NCBI RefSeq assembly: GCF_001751245.1 | Contig: NZ_LJGU01000114.1 | Location: forward strand, 324,828 to 381,541 | DNA from: Streptomyces oceani | GTDB lineage: Bacteria; Actinomycetota; Actinomycetes; Streptomycetales; Streptomycetaceae | Length of the DNA: 56,714 nt | Reading direction: 5' to 3' | Shown here: piece by piece, positions 17,427 to 25,890 of the stretch | How the letters are laid out: each line of letters opens with the position of its first letter | Position numbering within the stretch: position 1 is the first letter of the stretch | The notes under the pieces: model-generated | What the model saw: only the letters and a program-made list of their open reading frames with translations | Databases searched by the model: none | Told to the model about the DNA's origin: nothing | Program-made: the position numbers and the translations under genes

Positions 17427-19786
17427 CCACAGAACCCAAGCCGTCCGACGGCTCCCTGATCGGGGCCAGCGTCGCGCGTCAGGAGGACCCCCGGCTGGTC
17501 AGTGGCCGGGGCCGGTTCACGGATGACCTGCGGCTTCCCGGGATGCTGTACGCCCAGTTCGTACGCAGCCGGGTCGCGCACGGCACGGTCACCTCGCTGG
17601 ACCTCGCCCCGGTGCTGGAGGTGCCGGGGGTGGTCGCGGCGTACTCCGCCGACGACCTGAAGCTGGTCGACATCACCGCCCGGCTGGACCGCCCCGTCTC
17701 GGAGTTCGTGCCCACCGGCATGCCGGTCCTCGCCCGGGACCGGGTCCGCTACGCCGGCGAGCCGCTGGCCGTCGTGGTGGCCCGGGACCCGTACGCGGCG
17801 GAAGACGGCGTGGAGGCCGCCAAGGTGGAGTACGACCTGCGTCAGCCGGTCACCTCCGCCGCCCAGGCGCTGGCTCCCGAGGCAACCCTGGTGCACGACG
17901 AGGCACCGGCCAACACGCTGTTGGACGTCTCGATGTTCGCCACCGAGGGCATCGACGAGGTCTTCGCCGAGGCGGGTCACGTGGTCACCGTCAACACCAG
18001 CACCGGGCGGCAGAACGCGCTCCCGCTGGAGACCCGCGGGGCCGTGGCCGAGTGGGACGACCGCGACCGGCAGCTGTCCCTGACCACCTCCAGCCAGGTG
18101 CCGCACCAGGTGCGCACGGTGGCCGCGGCCTGCCTGGGCATGGACGAGAGCGCGGTGCGGGTGATCGTCCCGGACATGGGCGGCGGCTTCGGGCTCAAGT
18201 GCGTGGTCGGCCGCGAGGAGATCGTGACGGCCGCCGCCGCGCTGCGGCTCCGGCGGCCGGTGAAGTGGACCGAGGACCGCAAGGACGCGCTGACCGCCTC
18301 GTTCCTCGGTCGGGAGCAGCACTACGACGCCCGCGCCGCGTTCAGCGCCGAGGGCCGGCTGCTGGCGCTGGACGCGGACATCGTGTGCGACATGGGCGCC
18401 TATTCCTGCTACCCGTTCACCGCGGGCATCGAGCCGATGATGGCCTCCTCCGAGATGCCGAGCGTCTACCGGCTGCCCGCCTACCGGGTCCGGGCCCGGG
18501 CCGTCACCACCAACAAGGCACCGTCCGCGCCCTACCGGGGCGTGAGCCGGCCGCAGTACGTCCAGGTGGTGGAGCGGCTCTTCGAGCGGGCCGCCCGGGA
18601 ACTGGGCATGGACGCGGTGGAGTTGCGGCGACGCAACCTCATCACGGAGTTCCCCTACACCGGCGTCAACAACGTCACGTACGATCCCGGCTCCTACCTC
18701 GAGTCGCTGAATCTGTGCGAGCAGACCATGCGTGACGAGGGCTGGTACGAGCTGCGGGAACGGGCCGCCGCCGAGGGCCGCCACCTGGGCATCGGCTACT
18801 CCTGCTTCAGCGAACGCACCGGCTACGGCTCCAAGGCGTTCGCCCAGCGGAAGATGGAGGTCGTCCCCGGCTTCGACATCTCCGAGGTCCGGATGGACGT
18901 CAGCGGAGCCCTGGTCGTCACCACCGGCACCATGAGCCACGGGCAGAGCCACGAGACCACCTTCGCGCAGATCGCCGCCAGCGAACTCGGACTGGAGCTG
19001 TCGAGGGTCCGGGTCCACCAGGGCGACACGAACCGCGTCACCTACGGCTGGGGCACCTACGCCAGCCGTTCCGTCTCCATCGGCGGCAGCGCTGTACGCC
19101 GGGCCGCCCGGCAACTCGGCGAGAAGCTGTGCGCGATCGCCGCCGCCCGCTGGGACGTGCCGGTGGCGGAGGTGGAGCTGGGACGGGCCGCCGTACGCCA
19201 CCGGGCAGACGGCGCCCAGCTCACCTTCGCCGAGTTGGCCGACGTCGCCTACCTCAAGTCGCACCTGCTGCCGCCGGAGCTGGAGCCCGGGCTCAGCGAG
19301 ACGGCGAGCTTCGACGTCAGCACGGACGGCACCTTCTCCAACGCCACCCACGGCACCGTCGTCGAACTCCACCCGGGCACCGGGCAGGTGGAGATCCTGC
19401 GGTACGTCTGCGTCGAGGACTGCGGCGTGGCGATCAATCCGCGGGTCGTGGACGGCCAGACCCGCGGCGGTATCGCCCAGGGCGTCGCCGGCGCGCTCTT
19501 CGAGCGGATCACCTACGACGACCAGGGCGAGCCCTCGGCCACCAGCTTCATGGACTACAAGGTGCCCACCGCCCTGGAGACTCCCGAGGTGTCAGTGCAC
19601 CACCTGGAGACGCCCTGCGCGTTCACCGAGACCGGCGCGAAGGGCGTGGGCGAGGGCGGCACGATCGGGGCGCCGGCGGCTGTCCTGAACGCCGTCAACG
19701 ACGCCCTGACCCCGACCGGCGTGGAGCTCGACAGCACACCCGTTACCCCCGAGACCGTAGCCCGCGCACTGGAGCACGCATCATGA
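17423..19786 (+). CDS. molybdo-hydroxylase catalytic subunit (nicotinate dehydrogenase type)
   Basis: A 787-residue molybdopterin-cofactor subunit, predicted to hydroxylate nicotinate at C6. The N terminus (ARQEDPRLVSGRGRFTDDL) is the a/b hammerhead; MGGGFGLKCVVGREE marks the first Mo-cofactor segment; and E744 in GAKGVGEGG is the expected catalytic glutamate. The loop reads APSAPYRGVSRPQ, not the AYRCSFR signature of true aerobic CO dehydrogenase, so a heterocycle or other substrate is expected. It starts at a TTG (17423) overlapping the previous stop, with GAGGAGG upstream. Nicotinate as substrate is inferred from nicX/C/F/D/E on either side. Confidence 0.87.
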   Translation: MTTEPKPSDGSLIGASVARQEDPRLVSGRGRFTDDLRLPGMLYAQFVRSRVAHGTVTSLDLAPVLEVPGVVAAYSADDLKLVDITARLDRPVSEFVPTGMPVLARDRVRYAGEPLAVVVARDPYAAEDGVEAAKVEYDLRQPVTSAAQALAPEATLVHDEAPANTLLDVSMFATEGIDEVFAEAGHVVTVNTSTGRQNALPLETRGAVAEWDDRDRQLSLTTSSQVPHQVRTVAAACLGMDESAVRVIVPDMGGGFGLKCVVGREEIVTAAAALRLRRPVKWTEDRKDALTASFLGREQHYDARAAFSAEGRLLALDADIVCDMGAYSCYPFTAGIEPMMASSEMPSVYRLPAYRVRARAVTTNKAPSAPYRGVSRPQYVQVVERLFERAARELGMDAVELRRRNLITEFPYTGVNNVTYDPGSYLESLNLCEQTMRDEGWYELRERAAAEGRHLGIGYSCFSERTGYGSKAFAQRKMEVVPGFDISEVRMDVSGALVVTTGTMSHGQSHETTFAQIAASELGLELSRVRVHQGDTNRVTYGWGTYASRSVSIGGSAVRRAARQLGEKLCAIAAARWDVPVAEVELGRAAVRHRADGAQLTFAELADVAYLKSHLLPPELEPGLSETASFDVSTDGTFSNATHGTVVELHPGTGQVEILRYVCVEDCGVAINPRVVDGQTRGGIAQGVAGALFERITYDDQGEPSATSFMDYKVPTALETPEVSVHHLETPCAFTETGAKGVGEGGTIGAPAAVLNAVNDALTPTGVELDSTPVTPETVARALEHAS

Positions 19787-20328
19787 CCGCCTCGACTCCT
19801 CCCCACAGCACCGCTCAGTACGAGAACAGCCAACTCGTCTCGCTGCAGGTGAACGGCGAGACGTACGAGGTAGTGACCGAGGCCCGCCGTACCCTCGCGG
19901 ACGTGCTACGCCAGGACCTCGGCCTGACCGGCACCCATCTCGCCTGCGAGCACGGCATCTGCGGCGCCTGCACGGTGCTGCTCGACGGTGCGCCCGCACG
20001 GGCGTGCCTGATGTTCGCCGCGCAGGCTGAGGGGTCGGCCGTACGCACCGTGGAGTCGCTGGCCGACGGCGAGGAACTGAGCGACCTGCAACAGGCGTTC
20101 AGCGATCACCACGGTCTGCAGTGCGGCTTCTGCACCTCGGGCTTCCTGATGCTCGCCGAGGGCTTCCTCGCCGAGCGGCCCGAGCCGAGCAGGGCCGAGA
20201 TCCGCGAGACGGTCGCCTCCAACCTGTGCCGGTGCACGGGCTACCAGACCATCGTCGACGCGATCGAGGACTGCGCGACCAAGCGCCGTGCCGCGTTCCA
20301 GGCCCAGCTGGACGGTGAGTCGCCGTGA
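19783..20328 (+). CDS. molybdo-hydroxylase [2Fe-2S] subunit
   Basis: A 181-residue electron-transfer subunit with both clusters of the family. The plant-ferredoxin-type set is CEHGICGACTVLLDG (C55, C60, C63) with a later Cys in RAC. The second set is LQCGFCTSGFL followed by NLCRCTGYQTI. It overlaps the catalytic subunit by ATGA (19783-19786). The first 18 residues (Thr/Ser/Pro-rich) precede the conserved VSLQVNGETYEV start. Subunit order FAD, Mo, Fe-S resembles the CoxMLS grouping of CO-dehydrogenase-like enzymes rather than NicAB. Confidence 0.92.
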   Translation: MTASTPPHSTAQYENSQLVSLQVNGETYEVVTEARRTLADVLRQDLGLTGTHLACEHGICGACTVLLDGAPARACLMFAAQAEGSAVRTVESLADGEELSDLQQAFSDHHGLQCGFCTSGFLMLAEGFLAERPEPSRAEIRETVASNLCRCTGYQTIVDAIEDCATKRRAAFQAQLDGESP

Positions 20329-20497
20329 CCCGCCCCGGCGGCGCGACGCCGGCGGGCGCGCGTACGCCCGCGGTGCCGGCAGCCGTAGAGACGTACGGGT
20401 GTTGCGTCACAGAGCCAGTAGAGCCGTTGAGCCGCAACCCGCAGCTCCCACGGACCGTCCCGGACCGCCCTGCCGGGCACAGCACAAGGAGAAACCG

Positions 20498-21238
20498 ATG
20501 CAACTGAGTAACACGGTCACCGTGTCGGCGCCGCCCGACGAGGTGTTCGCGCTGGTCAACGACGTGGAGCGGGTCGTCACCTGCATGCCGGGAGCGGCCC
20601 TGGAGGGCGGGGAGGGCGACACCTGGCGTGGCCGGGTGAAGGTCAAGGTGGGGCCGATCACCGCGGCGTACTCCGGCACCGTGCAGTTCCTTGAAGTGGA
20701 CAGCGCGCAGCGGCGGTTGAGGCTCCAGGCCCGCGGCGCCGACACGCACGGCAGCGGCGACGCCGAGGCCGAGGTCTCGCTGGTCGTCACGGAGGCTCCC
20801 GAGGGGGCTCGGCTGGAGCTGTCCACGGACCTCGTGATCCGCGGCAAGATCGCGCAGTTCGGCAAGGGCGCCATCGGCTCGGTGTCCGACAAGATCCTCC
20901 AGCAGTTCGCCCGTAACCTCGGCGGCCTGCTGGACCACGACCGCGCCACCACGGCCGGCGGCCCGTCCGGAACCGCGACCGACGGTGCGACCGCTCCCGC
21001 GCCGGCGGCCGGCGGTGCCACCCACTCCGGCGCGCCGGCCGCCGCCCCGAAGGCTGGCGCGCCGGTCGGCTTCACTCCGGAGACCGAACTCAACGGCCTG
21101 TCCGTCCTCGGGGGCCCGGCACTGGGCAAGTACGGTCCGGTGGCCGCCGCGTTCGCCTTCGGGCTGTTCCAGGGCTGGTTGTGGGGCCGGCTGGTGACCG
21201 GTGAGAAGCACCTGCGCGCCGTACGGAGGAACCAGTGA
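20498..21238 (+). CDS. CoxG-like SRPBCC protein, membrane partner of the hydroxylase
   Basis: A 246-residue protein with an N-terminal CoxG/SRPBCC domain (MQLSNTVTVSAPPDEVFALV to about residue 150), an Ala/Pro/Gly-rich linker, and a C-terminal hydrophobic stretch (GPVAAAFAFGLFQGWLWG) that could anchor it to the membrane. CoxG proteins recruit CO dehydrogenases to the membrane, and work on mycobacteria links them to quinone delivery. By analogy this one may couple the upstream hydroxylase to the respiratory chain, which would fit the lack of a cytochrome domain. The ATG at 20498 follows AAGGAG. The 169-base gap before it contains a GC-rich hairpin but no gene. Confidence 0.82.
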   Translation: MQLSNTVTVSAPPDEVFALVNDVERVVTCMPGAALEGGEGDTWRGRVKVKVGPITAAYSGTVQFLEVDSAQRRLRLQARGADTHGSGDAEAEVSLVVTEAPEGARLELSTDLVIRGKIAQFGKGAIGSVSDKILQQFARNLGGLLDHDRATTAGGPSGTATDGATAPAPAAGGATHSGAPAAAPKAGAPVGFTPETELNGLSVLGGPALGKYGPVAAAFAFGLFQGWLWGRLVTGEKHLRAVRRNQ

Positions 21239-21948
21239 CCGCCGAGCAACCCGACCGGGGACGGTACGGCCAGGAGACCGACCAGGTGTACGAGCGGGCC
21301 GGCTTCGGCGCGCGGGTGCGCCGGGGAGTACGCCCCGCGCTGGTCGTCGTCGACCTCACACGCGGCTTCACCGAGGACGACTTCGCCTCCGGCAGCGACC
21401 TCACCCAGGTCGTACGGTCGACCTCCGAACTGGTCGACGCGGCACGCCCGGCCGAGGTCCCGGTCATCTACACCGTCATCTCCTACACCCCGGCGGAGGC
21501 GCGCCCCGGCCCCGACGGCAGCCCGCTCGCCTGGCTGGACAAGGCCACCGGGATGCGCGCGATGGTCGAGGGCAGCGAGGCCGTCGACCTCGACCCCCGC
21601 CTCCCCCGGGAGCCCGTCGACCACCTAGTGGCGAAGAAGGGCGCCTCCGCGTTCTTCGGCACCTCGCTCGCCGCGCTCCTCGCCTCGCTGCGGTGCGACA
21701 CCGTGCTCGTGTGCGGCGCCACCACCAGCGGCTGCGTACGGGCCACCGCGGTCGACGCCGTCCAGTCCGGCTTCCCCGTGCTGGTGCCGCGCGACTGCGC
21801 CGGTGACCGCGCGCGGGGGCCGCACGACGCCGCGCTCTTCGACATCGACGCGAAGTACGGCGACGTCATCAGCCAGGCCGACGCGCTCGGCTACCTCCGT
21901 GGCCTGCCGCCCCGTACGGCCACCGGACCGAACCGCCCGACCGCATGA
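21235..21948 (+). CDS. nicF: maleamate amidohydrolase (isochorismatase family)
   Basis: Hydrolyses maleamate to maleate and ammonia. The 237-residue cysteine hydrolase has the full triad region: D40 in ALVVVDLTRGF, a lysine at 134/135 in LVAKKGASAF, and C167 in GATTSGCVRATA. It starts at a GTG overlapping the coxG-like stop (GTGA). Isochorismatase-family enzymes vary in substrate (N-carbamoylsarcosine, nicotinamide, maleamate). The maleamate assignment follows from the adjacent deformylase and maleate isomerase. Confidence 0.85.
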   Translation: MTAEQPDRGRYGQETDQVYERAGFGARVRRGVRPALVVVDLTRGFTEDDFASGSDLTQVVRSTSELVDAARPAEVPVIYTVISYTPAEARPGPDGSPLAWLDKATGMRAMVEGSEAVDLDPRLPREPVDHLVAKKGASAFFGTSLAALLASLRCDTVLVCGATTSGCVRATAVDAVQSGFPVLVPRDCAGDRARGPHDAALFDIDAKYGDVISQADALGYLRGLPPRTATGPNRPTA

Positions 21949-21971
21949 CCCGTATCCCTCAGGAGCCCGCT

Positions 21972-22874
21972 GTGTCCACCCGATTCCTCTACCAGGACGC
22001 GCTCGCCGACCTCGCCGACGTGCCCGCCGCCAGCCGCTGGGCGCGCTCCGGTCCGTCCGGTGAGGTGAGCCTGCACCTGCTCGACTACGGCGGCGACGGG
22101 GTCCCCCTGGTCGTCCTGCCGGGCATCACCAGCCCCGCCGTCACCATGGACTTCGTCGCCCGGGAGCTGACCGACCTCGTGCGCCCCCTCGTCCTGGACG
22201 TACGCGGCCGGGGCCTCTCGGACGACGGCCACAGCTACGACCTGGAGAGCTACGCCGCCGACACCGAGGCCGTGATCCAGGAGCTGGGGCTGGAACGTCC
22301 CATCCTCTTCGGGCACTCCATGGGCGCCCGGATCGCCGCGGCCACCGCCGTACGCGCCAAGGTGGCGCTGCGCGGCAGCGTCCTGGTCGATCCGCCGATG
22401 AGCGGACCGGCCCGGGAGCCGTACCCCACCACCCTCGCCGCCTTCCTCGGTCAGCTCGAGCAGGCCCAACGCGGCACCGACGCCGACGAGGTGGCCCGGG
22501 CGTGGCCCCGGTGGCCGCGCCGCGAGCAGGGTCTGCGGGCCCGTTGGCTGGCCAGTTGCGGCGAGGAGGCGCTGCGGGCGACCCACCGGGGCTTCGAGAC
22601 GGAGGACTTCTTCGACTGGTGGCCCGGAGTTCCCACTCCCGTGACGATGCTGTACGGCAGCGACAGCCCCGTCGTGACGAGCGCCGGTGCCGAGGAGGCC
22701 GCGCGTACGAACGCAGCCGCCGGGCTGGTCGCCGTACCGGACTCCGGACACATGGTCTTCTGGGACAATCCGGATGTCGCGCTCGCCGCCGCGCGCGAGG
22801 CCATTGGCGGAGTTTTGGCAGCGGACCAATACATTCCGGGCACCGCCGACTCCCCGCCCGGCGGGCGTGTTTAA
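21972..22874 (+). CDS. nicD: N-formylmaleamate deformylase (alpha/beta hydrolase)
   Basis: Removes formate from N-formylmaleamate to give maleamate. A 300-residue alpha/beta hydrolase with the oxyanion segment LVVLPGITSPAVTMD, the nucleophile S116 in ILFGHSMGAR, and the catalytic His in DSGHMVFWD. The GTG at 21972 follows AGGAG at 6 bases. An upstream in-frame ATG at 21945 overlaps the nicF stop (ATGA) and would add nine residues. The fold is common, so the substrate is inferred from position between nicF and nicE. Confidence 0.83.
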   Translation: MSTRFLYQDALADLADVPAASRWARSGPSGEVSLHLLDYGGDGVPLVVLPGITSPAVTMDFVARELTDLVRPLVLDVRGRGLSDDGHSYDLESYAADTEAVIQELGLERPILFGHSMGARIAAATAVRAKVALRGSVLVDPPMSGPAREPYPTTLAAFLGQLEQAQRGTDADEVARAWPRWPRREQGLRARWLASCGEEALRATHRGFETEDFFDWWPGVPTPVTMLYGSDSPVVTSAGAEEAARTNAAAGLVAVPDSGHMVFWDNPDVALAAAREAIGGVLAADQYIPGTADSPPGGRV

Positions 22875-22883
22875 GTGGGTCCC

Positions 22884-23363
22884 ATGACCGACCCGCATCC
22901 AGCGCCCGCCACCTCCGCCATGCCCCCGGCCGCCCTCGCCAACGCCCCCGGATACCAGGCCCGCCGGCTCTACCAGGCGTACCTCGCGATATGGGTGCGG
23001 GCGGTGGACCCGACCCTCACCGGGCCGCAGTTCGCCGTCCTCACGACGGTGGACTCGGCGCCGGGCCACGACCAGAGTTCGATGGCCTCCGCCGTCGCCC
23101 TGGACACCTCCACCATGGCGGACATCGCCCGCCGACTGGAGCGCCGGGGGCTGCTGGAGCGACGGACCGCTGCCGACGACGGACGCCGCAAGCTGCTCTA
23201 CCTCACGTCCGAGGGCGAGCGGGTGTTGCGCGAGGCGAACGACCGGGCACGCGCCCTGGACGAACGACTCCTGGAGTCGTACCCCCCGGGAGACGAACGG
23301 GCAGAGCTGCTCCGACAGTTGACGGCGCTCGCGGACCACTGGGAGAAGCTGAGCGAGGACTGA
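22884..23363 (+). CDS. MarR-family regulator, probable NicR equivalent
   Basis: A 159-residue winged-helix regulator. The HTH lies at about residues 55-95 (SSMASAVALDTSTMADIARR), followed by the wing RRTAADDGRRKLLYLTSEGE. It begins 9 bases after nicD, so it is part of the nic transcript. In Pseudomonas a MarR protein, NicR, represses the nic genes and responds to 6-hydroxynicotinate; the same role is inferred here. The repeated motif TTAGTACGTNNTCGGA ahead of nicX and nicE is its proposed operator. Confidence 0.82.
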   Translation: MTDPHPAPATSAMPPAALANAPGYQARRLYQAYLAIWVRAVDPTLTGPQFAVLTTVDSAPGHDQSSMASAVALDTSTMADIARRLERRGLLERRTAADDGRRKLLYLTSEGERVLREANDRARALDERLLESYPPGDERAELLRQLTALADHWEKLSED

Positions 23364-23508
23364 GCAGGGACCGAGCGAAACCTGGCGCACCGCGCTGCGG
23401 TGCCCGCTCGTAGAACGACCACGGGCGCGCTGGCCCGGTTCGACACGGCCGAGCGGTGCCGAACCGGCCAGTCCCCTGCGGTCGCGGAAGGGGCACCAGC
23501 ACCACCAA

Positions 23509-23524
23509 TTAGTACGTACTCGGA
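23509..23524 (+). promoter_or_regulatory. candidate nic operator ahead of nicE
   Basis: TTAGTACGTACTCGGA contains the perfect 10-bp palindrome AGTACGTACT (23511-23520) and matches the nicX site at 14 of 16 positions. It lies about 80 bases before the nicE start, implying a separate regulated promoter for nicE. Confidence 0.5.
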
Positions 23525-23600
23525 CTACCCTGATCGCCACCGAGGACAGCACCTCCCCCATCAGCACCCCATCGGGATCGGAACTCCACGGAGAGAAACC

Positions 23601-24362
23601 ATGACTGACCACCACATCGGACTCATCGTCCCCAGCTCCAACCTCACCATGGAGACCGAGCTGCCCCGGATGCTCCGGGCACGGGAGGAAGCGCACCCCG
23701 AGGACCGATTCCTCTTCCACAGCAGCCGCATGCGGATGACCAAGGTGAACCCGGAGCAGCTGCGCGGCATGAACGCCCAGACCCAGCGCGCCTCCGAGGA
23801 ACTCGCCGACGCCCGGCCGGACGTCGTCGCCTCCGCCTGCCTGGTGGCGATCATGGCCCAGGGGCCCGGCTATCACTGCACCGCCGAGGACGAGATCACC
23901 ACGGCCCTGCGCGGCGCCGGCTCCCAGGCCCCGGCGGTGAGCAGTGCCGGCGCGCTGCTCAGCGGAATCGAGGCGCTGGGCGTACGACGCGTCGCCGTAC
24001 TCACCCCGTACATGAAGGAACTCACCGCGCTGGTCGTCGACTACATCCAGGACGCCGAGATCGAGGTCGTGGACTCACTGAGCCTGGAGGTGCCGGACAA
24101 CCTCGAGGTGGCCCGGCTGAACCCGGACGACCTGCGGGATCACTGGAAGCGGCTGGATCTGGAGGGGGCGGAGGCCATCGTGCTGTCGGCCTGCGTGCAG
24201 ATGCCCTCGCTGTCCGCCATCCAGCACGTCGAGGACGCGTCCGGGCTGCCCGTGCTGTCCGCGGCGACCGCGACGACGTACCGCATCCTCCAGGAGCTGT
24301 CGCTGCCCCCGGTGGTGCCGAACGCCGGCCGGCTGCTCAGCGGGAACCCCGCCGCGGCCTGA
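23601..24362 (+). CDS. nicE: maleate cis-trans isomerase
   Basis: Isomerises maleate to fumarate, the last step of the pathway and its entry to the TCA cycle. The 253-residue Asp/Glu-racemase-superfamily protein begins HHIGLIVPSSNLTMETELP. The two catalytic cysteines are C80 (VASACLVAIMAQGPG) and C198 (IVLSACVQMPS), close to the positions known in NicE and Nocardia maleate isomerase. The ATG at 23601 follows GGAGAG. It is separated from the MarR gene by 237 bases holding its own candidate operator, and is followed by a strong hairpin. Confidence 0.92.
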   Translation: MTDHHIGLIVPSSNLTMETELPRMLRAREEAHPEDRFLFHSSRMRMTKVNPEQLRGMNAQTQRASEELADARPDVVASACLVAIMAQGPGYHCTAEDEITTALRGAGSQAPAVSSAGALLSGIEALGVRRVAVLTPYMKELTALVVDYIQDAEIEVVDSLSLEVPDNLEVARLNPDDLRDHWKRLDLEGAEAIVLSACVQMPSLSAIQHVEDASGLPVLSAATATTYRILQELSLPPVVPNAGRLLSGNPAAA

Positions 24363-24393
24363 CCCGCCCGCGGACGTACGGACGAACGGACCC

Positions 24394-24428
24394 GGAGACT
24401 CACGCCGGTGCGGCGGCGTGAGATCTCC
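24394..24428 (+). terminator. hairpin closing the nic cluster
   Basis: GGAGA-CTCACGCC (24394-24406) pairs with GGCGTGAG-A-TCTCC (24415-24428), a 13-bp stem with one bulged A and an 8-base loop, starting 32 bases after the nicE stop. The rest of the 24363-24706 gap shows no gene; its base composition is less GC-rich towards 24700. Confidence 0.6.
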
Positions 24429-24706
24429 GCCGGCGTTCGCCGGGAGCGTCAGCGATCTCGGCCCACATGGGGTACGGACGGGACGGGCACCTCGAGCACC
24501 GCTGTCACCGGAGTACGCGCCCTAGCACTCGTACCTCGCCCGGATACAGCGCTCGTAATGCGGGCGATCCACTCGCACCGCAGTGTCACAGCCCATACTC
24601 GATCAACGCTCGCGAAGTCCGTCAATCACACGACTCACAGCACACGGACGAAGGAAAGACTCGACGTTTCGGTAAGTAGTCTTGTCGAGCGGCCCAGAAT
24701 CGAGGC

Positions 24707-25072
24707 ATGGGAGAAACCATGATCGCCAGCGGATCGGGAAGACCACGCATCCCACAGCCCCCAGAGACTGTCTCGGCCCTGCGTCAGGCCGTCGCACAGG
24801 TCGCGCCCGCCTCATTGCCCGCCTTCACGCGCGAGTTGGACAAGGCAGCAGACCTGGCCAGGCACGGGTCCGACCTGTCCCCACTACGCCGGTTCACGGC
24901 CCAGTGGGCCATCTTCGTCCAGATCAACCGTGACCCTGGGACAGCGCGTCGCTTCCGCGAACTCGAGGATCTGGCCGAGAGCGGCGACGCCACGCAGGCC
25001 CGCCACGCTGCTGCGGAACTCGGCAGAATGCTGGACGACGCCCGTGCCTCCGTCGCCGGGAACCAGTCTTGA
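24707..25072 (+). CDS. small hypothetical protein, possible antitoxin-like partner (DUF6247-like)
   Basis: A 121-residue protein, mostly helical and charged, resembling small Streptomyces proteins grouped as DUF6247; that match is from memory and not firm. Recognisable stretches are ALRQAVAQVAPASLPAFTRE and RFTAQWAIFVQINRDPGTA. The start could be ATG 24707 or ATG 24719. Its stop overlaps the start of the next gene (TTGA, 25069-25072), so the two are co-translated. Such a tight pair of small genes is typical of toxin-antitoxin modules, but no toxin activity can be claimed from sequence. Confidence 0.55.
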   Translation: MGETMIASGSGRPRIPQPPETVSALRQAVAQVAPASLPAFTRELDKAADLARHGSDLSPLRRFTAQWAIFVQINRDPGTARRFRELEDLAESGDATQARHAAAELGRMLDDARASVAGNQS

Positions 25073-25341
25073 GCGACGCCTGGCGCTGGGAGTACGACCC
25101 CAGCCAGGAGCATGTGACGAACGGTCTACCCGACGGATTGGTCACCGAAGTCGAATATCTCGCGTCCCAACTCGCCGAGCTGGCTGATGTCGGCGTCGAC
25201 ATCGCGGAGATCGGCGATGGTTCACGACCCGGTGGGCTGCGTCGGATGGATGCCGCAGGGGGATGGTTCTATTTCCTCGCCATTCCAAGAGACCGTCTGA
25301 TCGTCGTTGTACGCGTCATTCCTCCTTTCGATCACCTGTGA
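25069..25341 (+). CDS. small hypothetical protein, possible toxin-like partner
   Basis: A 90-residue protein starting at a TTG that overlaps the preceding stop. It has a compact alpha/beta look: WRWEYDPSQEHVTNGLPDGL, then a helix (EVEYLASQLAELADVG) and a strand-rich end, GGWFYFLAIPRDRLIVVVRV. The size, order and final strands recall RelE/ParE-like toxins, yet no diagnostic catalytic residues are recognised. Function is unknown. Confidence 0.55.
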   Translation: MSDAWRWEYDPSQEHVTNGLPDGLVTEVEYLASQLAELADVGVDIAEIGDGSRPGGLRRMDAAGGWFYFLAIPRDRLIVVVRVIPPFDHL

Positions 25342-25890
25342 CTATCACCCTCGTGTGCGCCGGGCACGACGCCTGCGTCGGAGAGAAACCCGCCGCCCGC
25401 ACCCTGCTGTCCGCCGTAGGGGCCCCAACCCAGAGACTCTCTCGTCTCCGGCCCCACGGCCGGAACCGTCGCCAGCCACACCGCCCAGGCCCCTGTTGAC
25501 GAAACCATCACCGCCCGGACCACGGCCTCGACCTCATGGACGGCATGGCCTTCGACGGCACTCGCAAAGCCGTCGACTCCATCCGCCCCGCCCTCGCCAC
25601 CCACGCAAAGTCCCCGGATCCGCTCAACTCCACCACCGCGTCCGCGAATCATTCCTCTAACATCCCCCACACCCCGGCGAACGAAGGAAACACCATGGCG
25701 CCAGCGCCCTGCACCGCTACCTCAGCGGCGGAGCCCAGGTATCCCTCGACGGGCTGGGCTTGACTCGCAAGAGCGAGGGCTCTGCTCGCATTTCACGGCA
25801 GAACCCCTCTTGAACAGCCACGAACGAACGCCCTCCACCCTCACGGCGACACCGGGCCCACAGGCCGTACGTACGTCGTGACCGACCGAC
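25342..25890. other. gene-free stretch, no feature recognised
   Basis: About 550 bases without a convincing coding frame. Short open frames exist on the plus strand (for example 25536-25763) but lack family resemblance and third-position bias. It may hold decayed coding sequence; nothing specific could be identified. Confidence 0.4.

Noticed and set aside
17423..19786. Aerobic CO dehydrogenase large subunit
   Set aside because: The active-site loop reads APYRGVSRPQ rather than the AYRCSFR signature, and the surrounding genes degrade pyridines.
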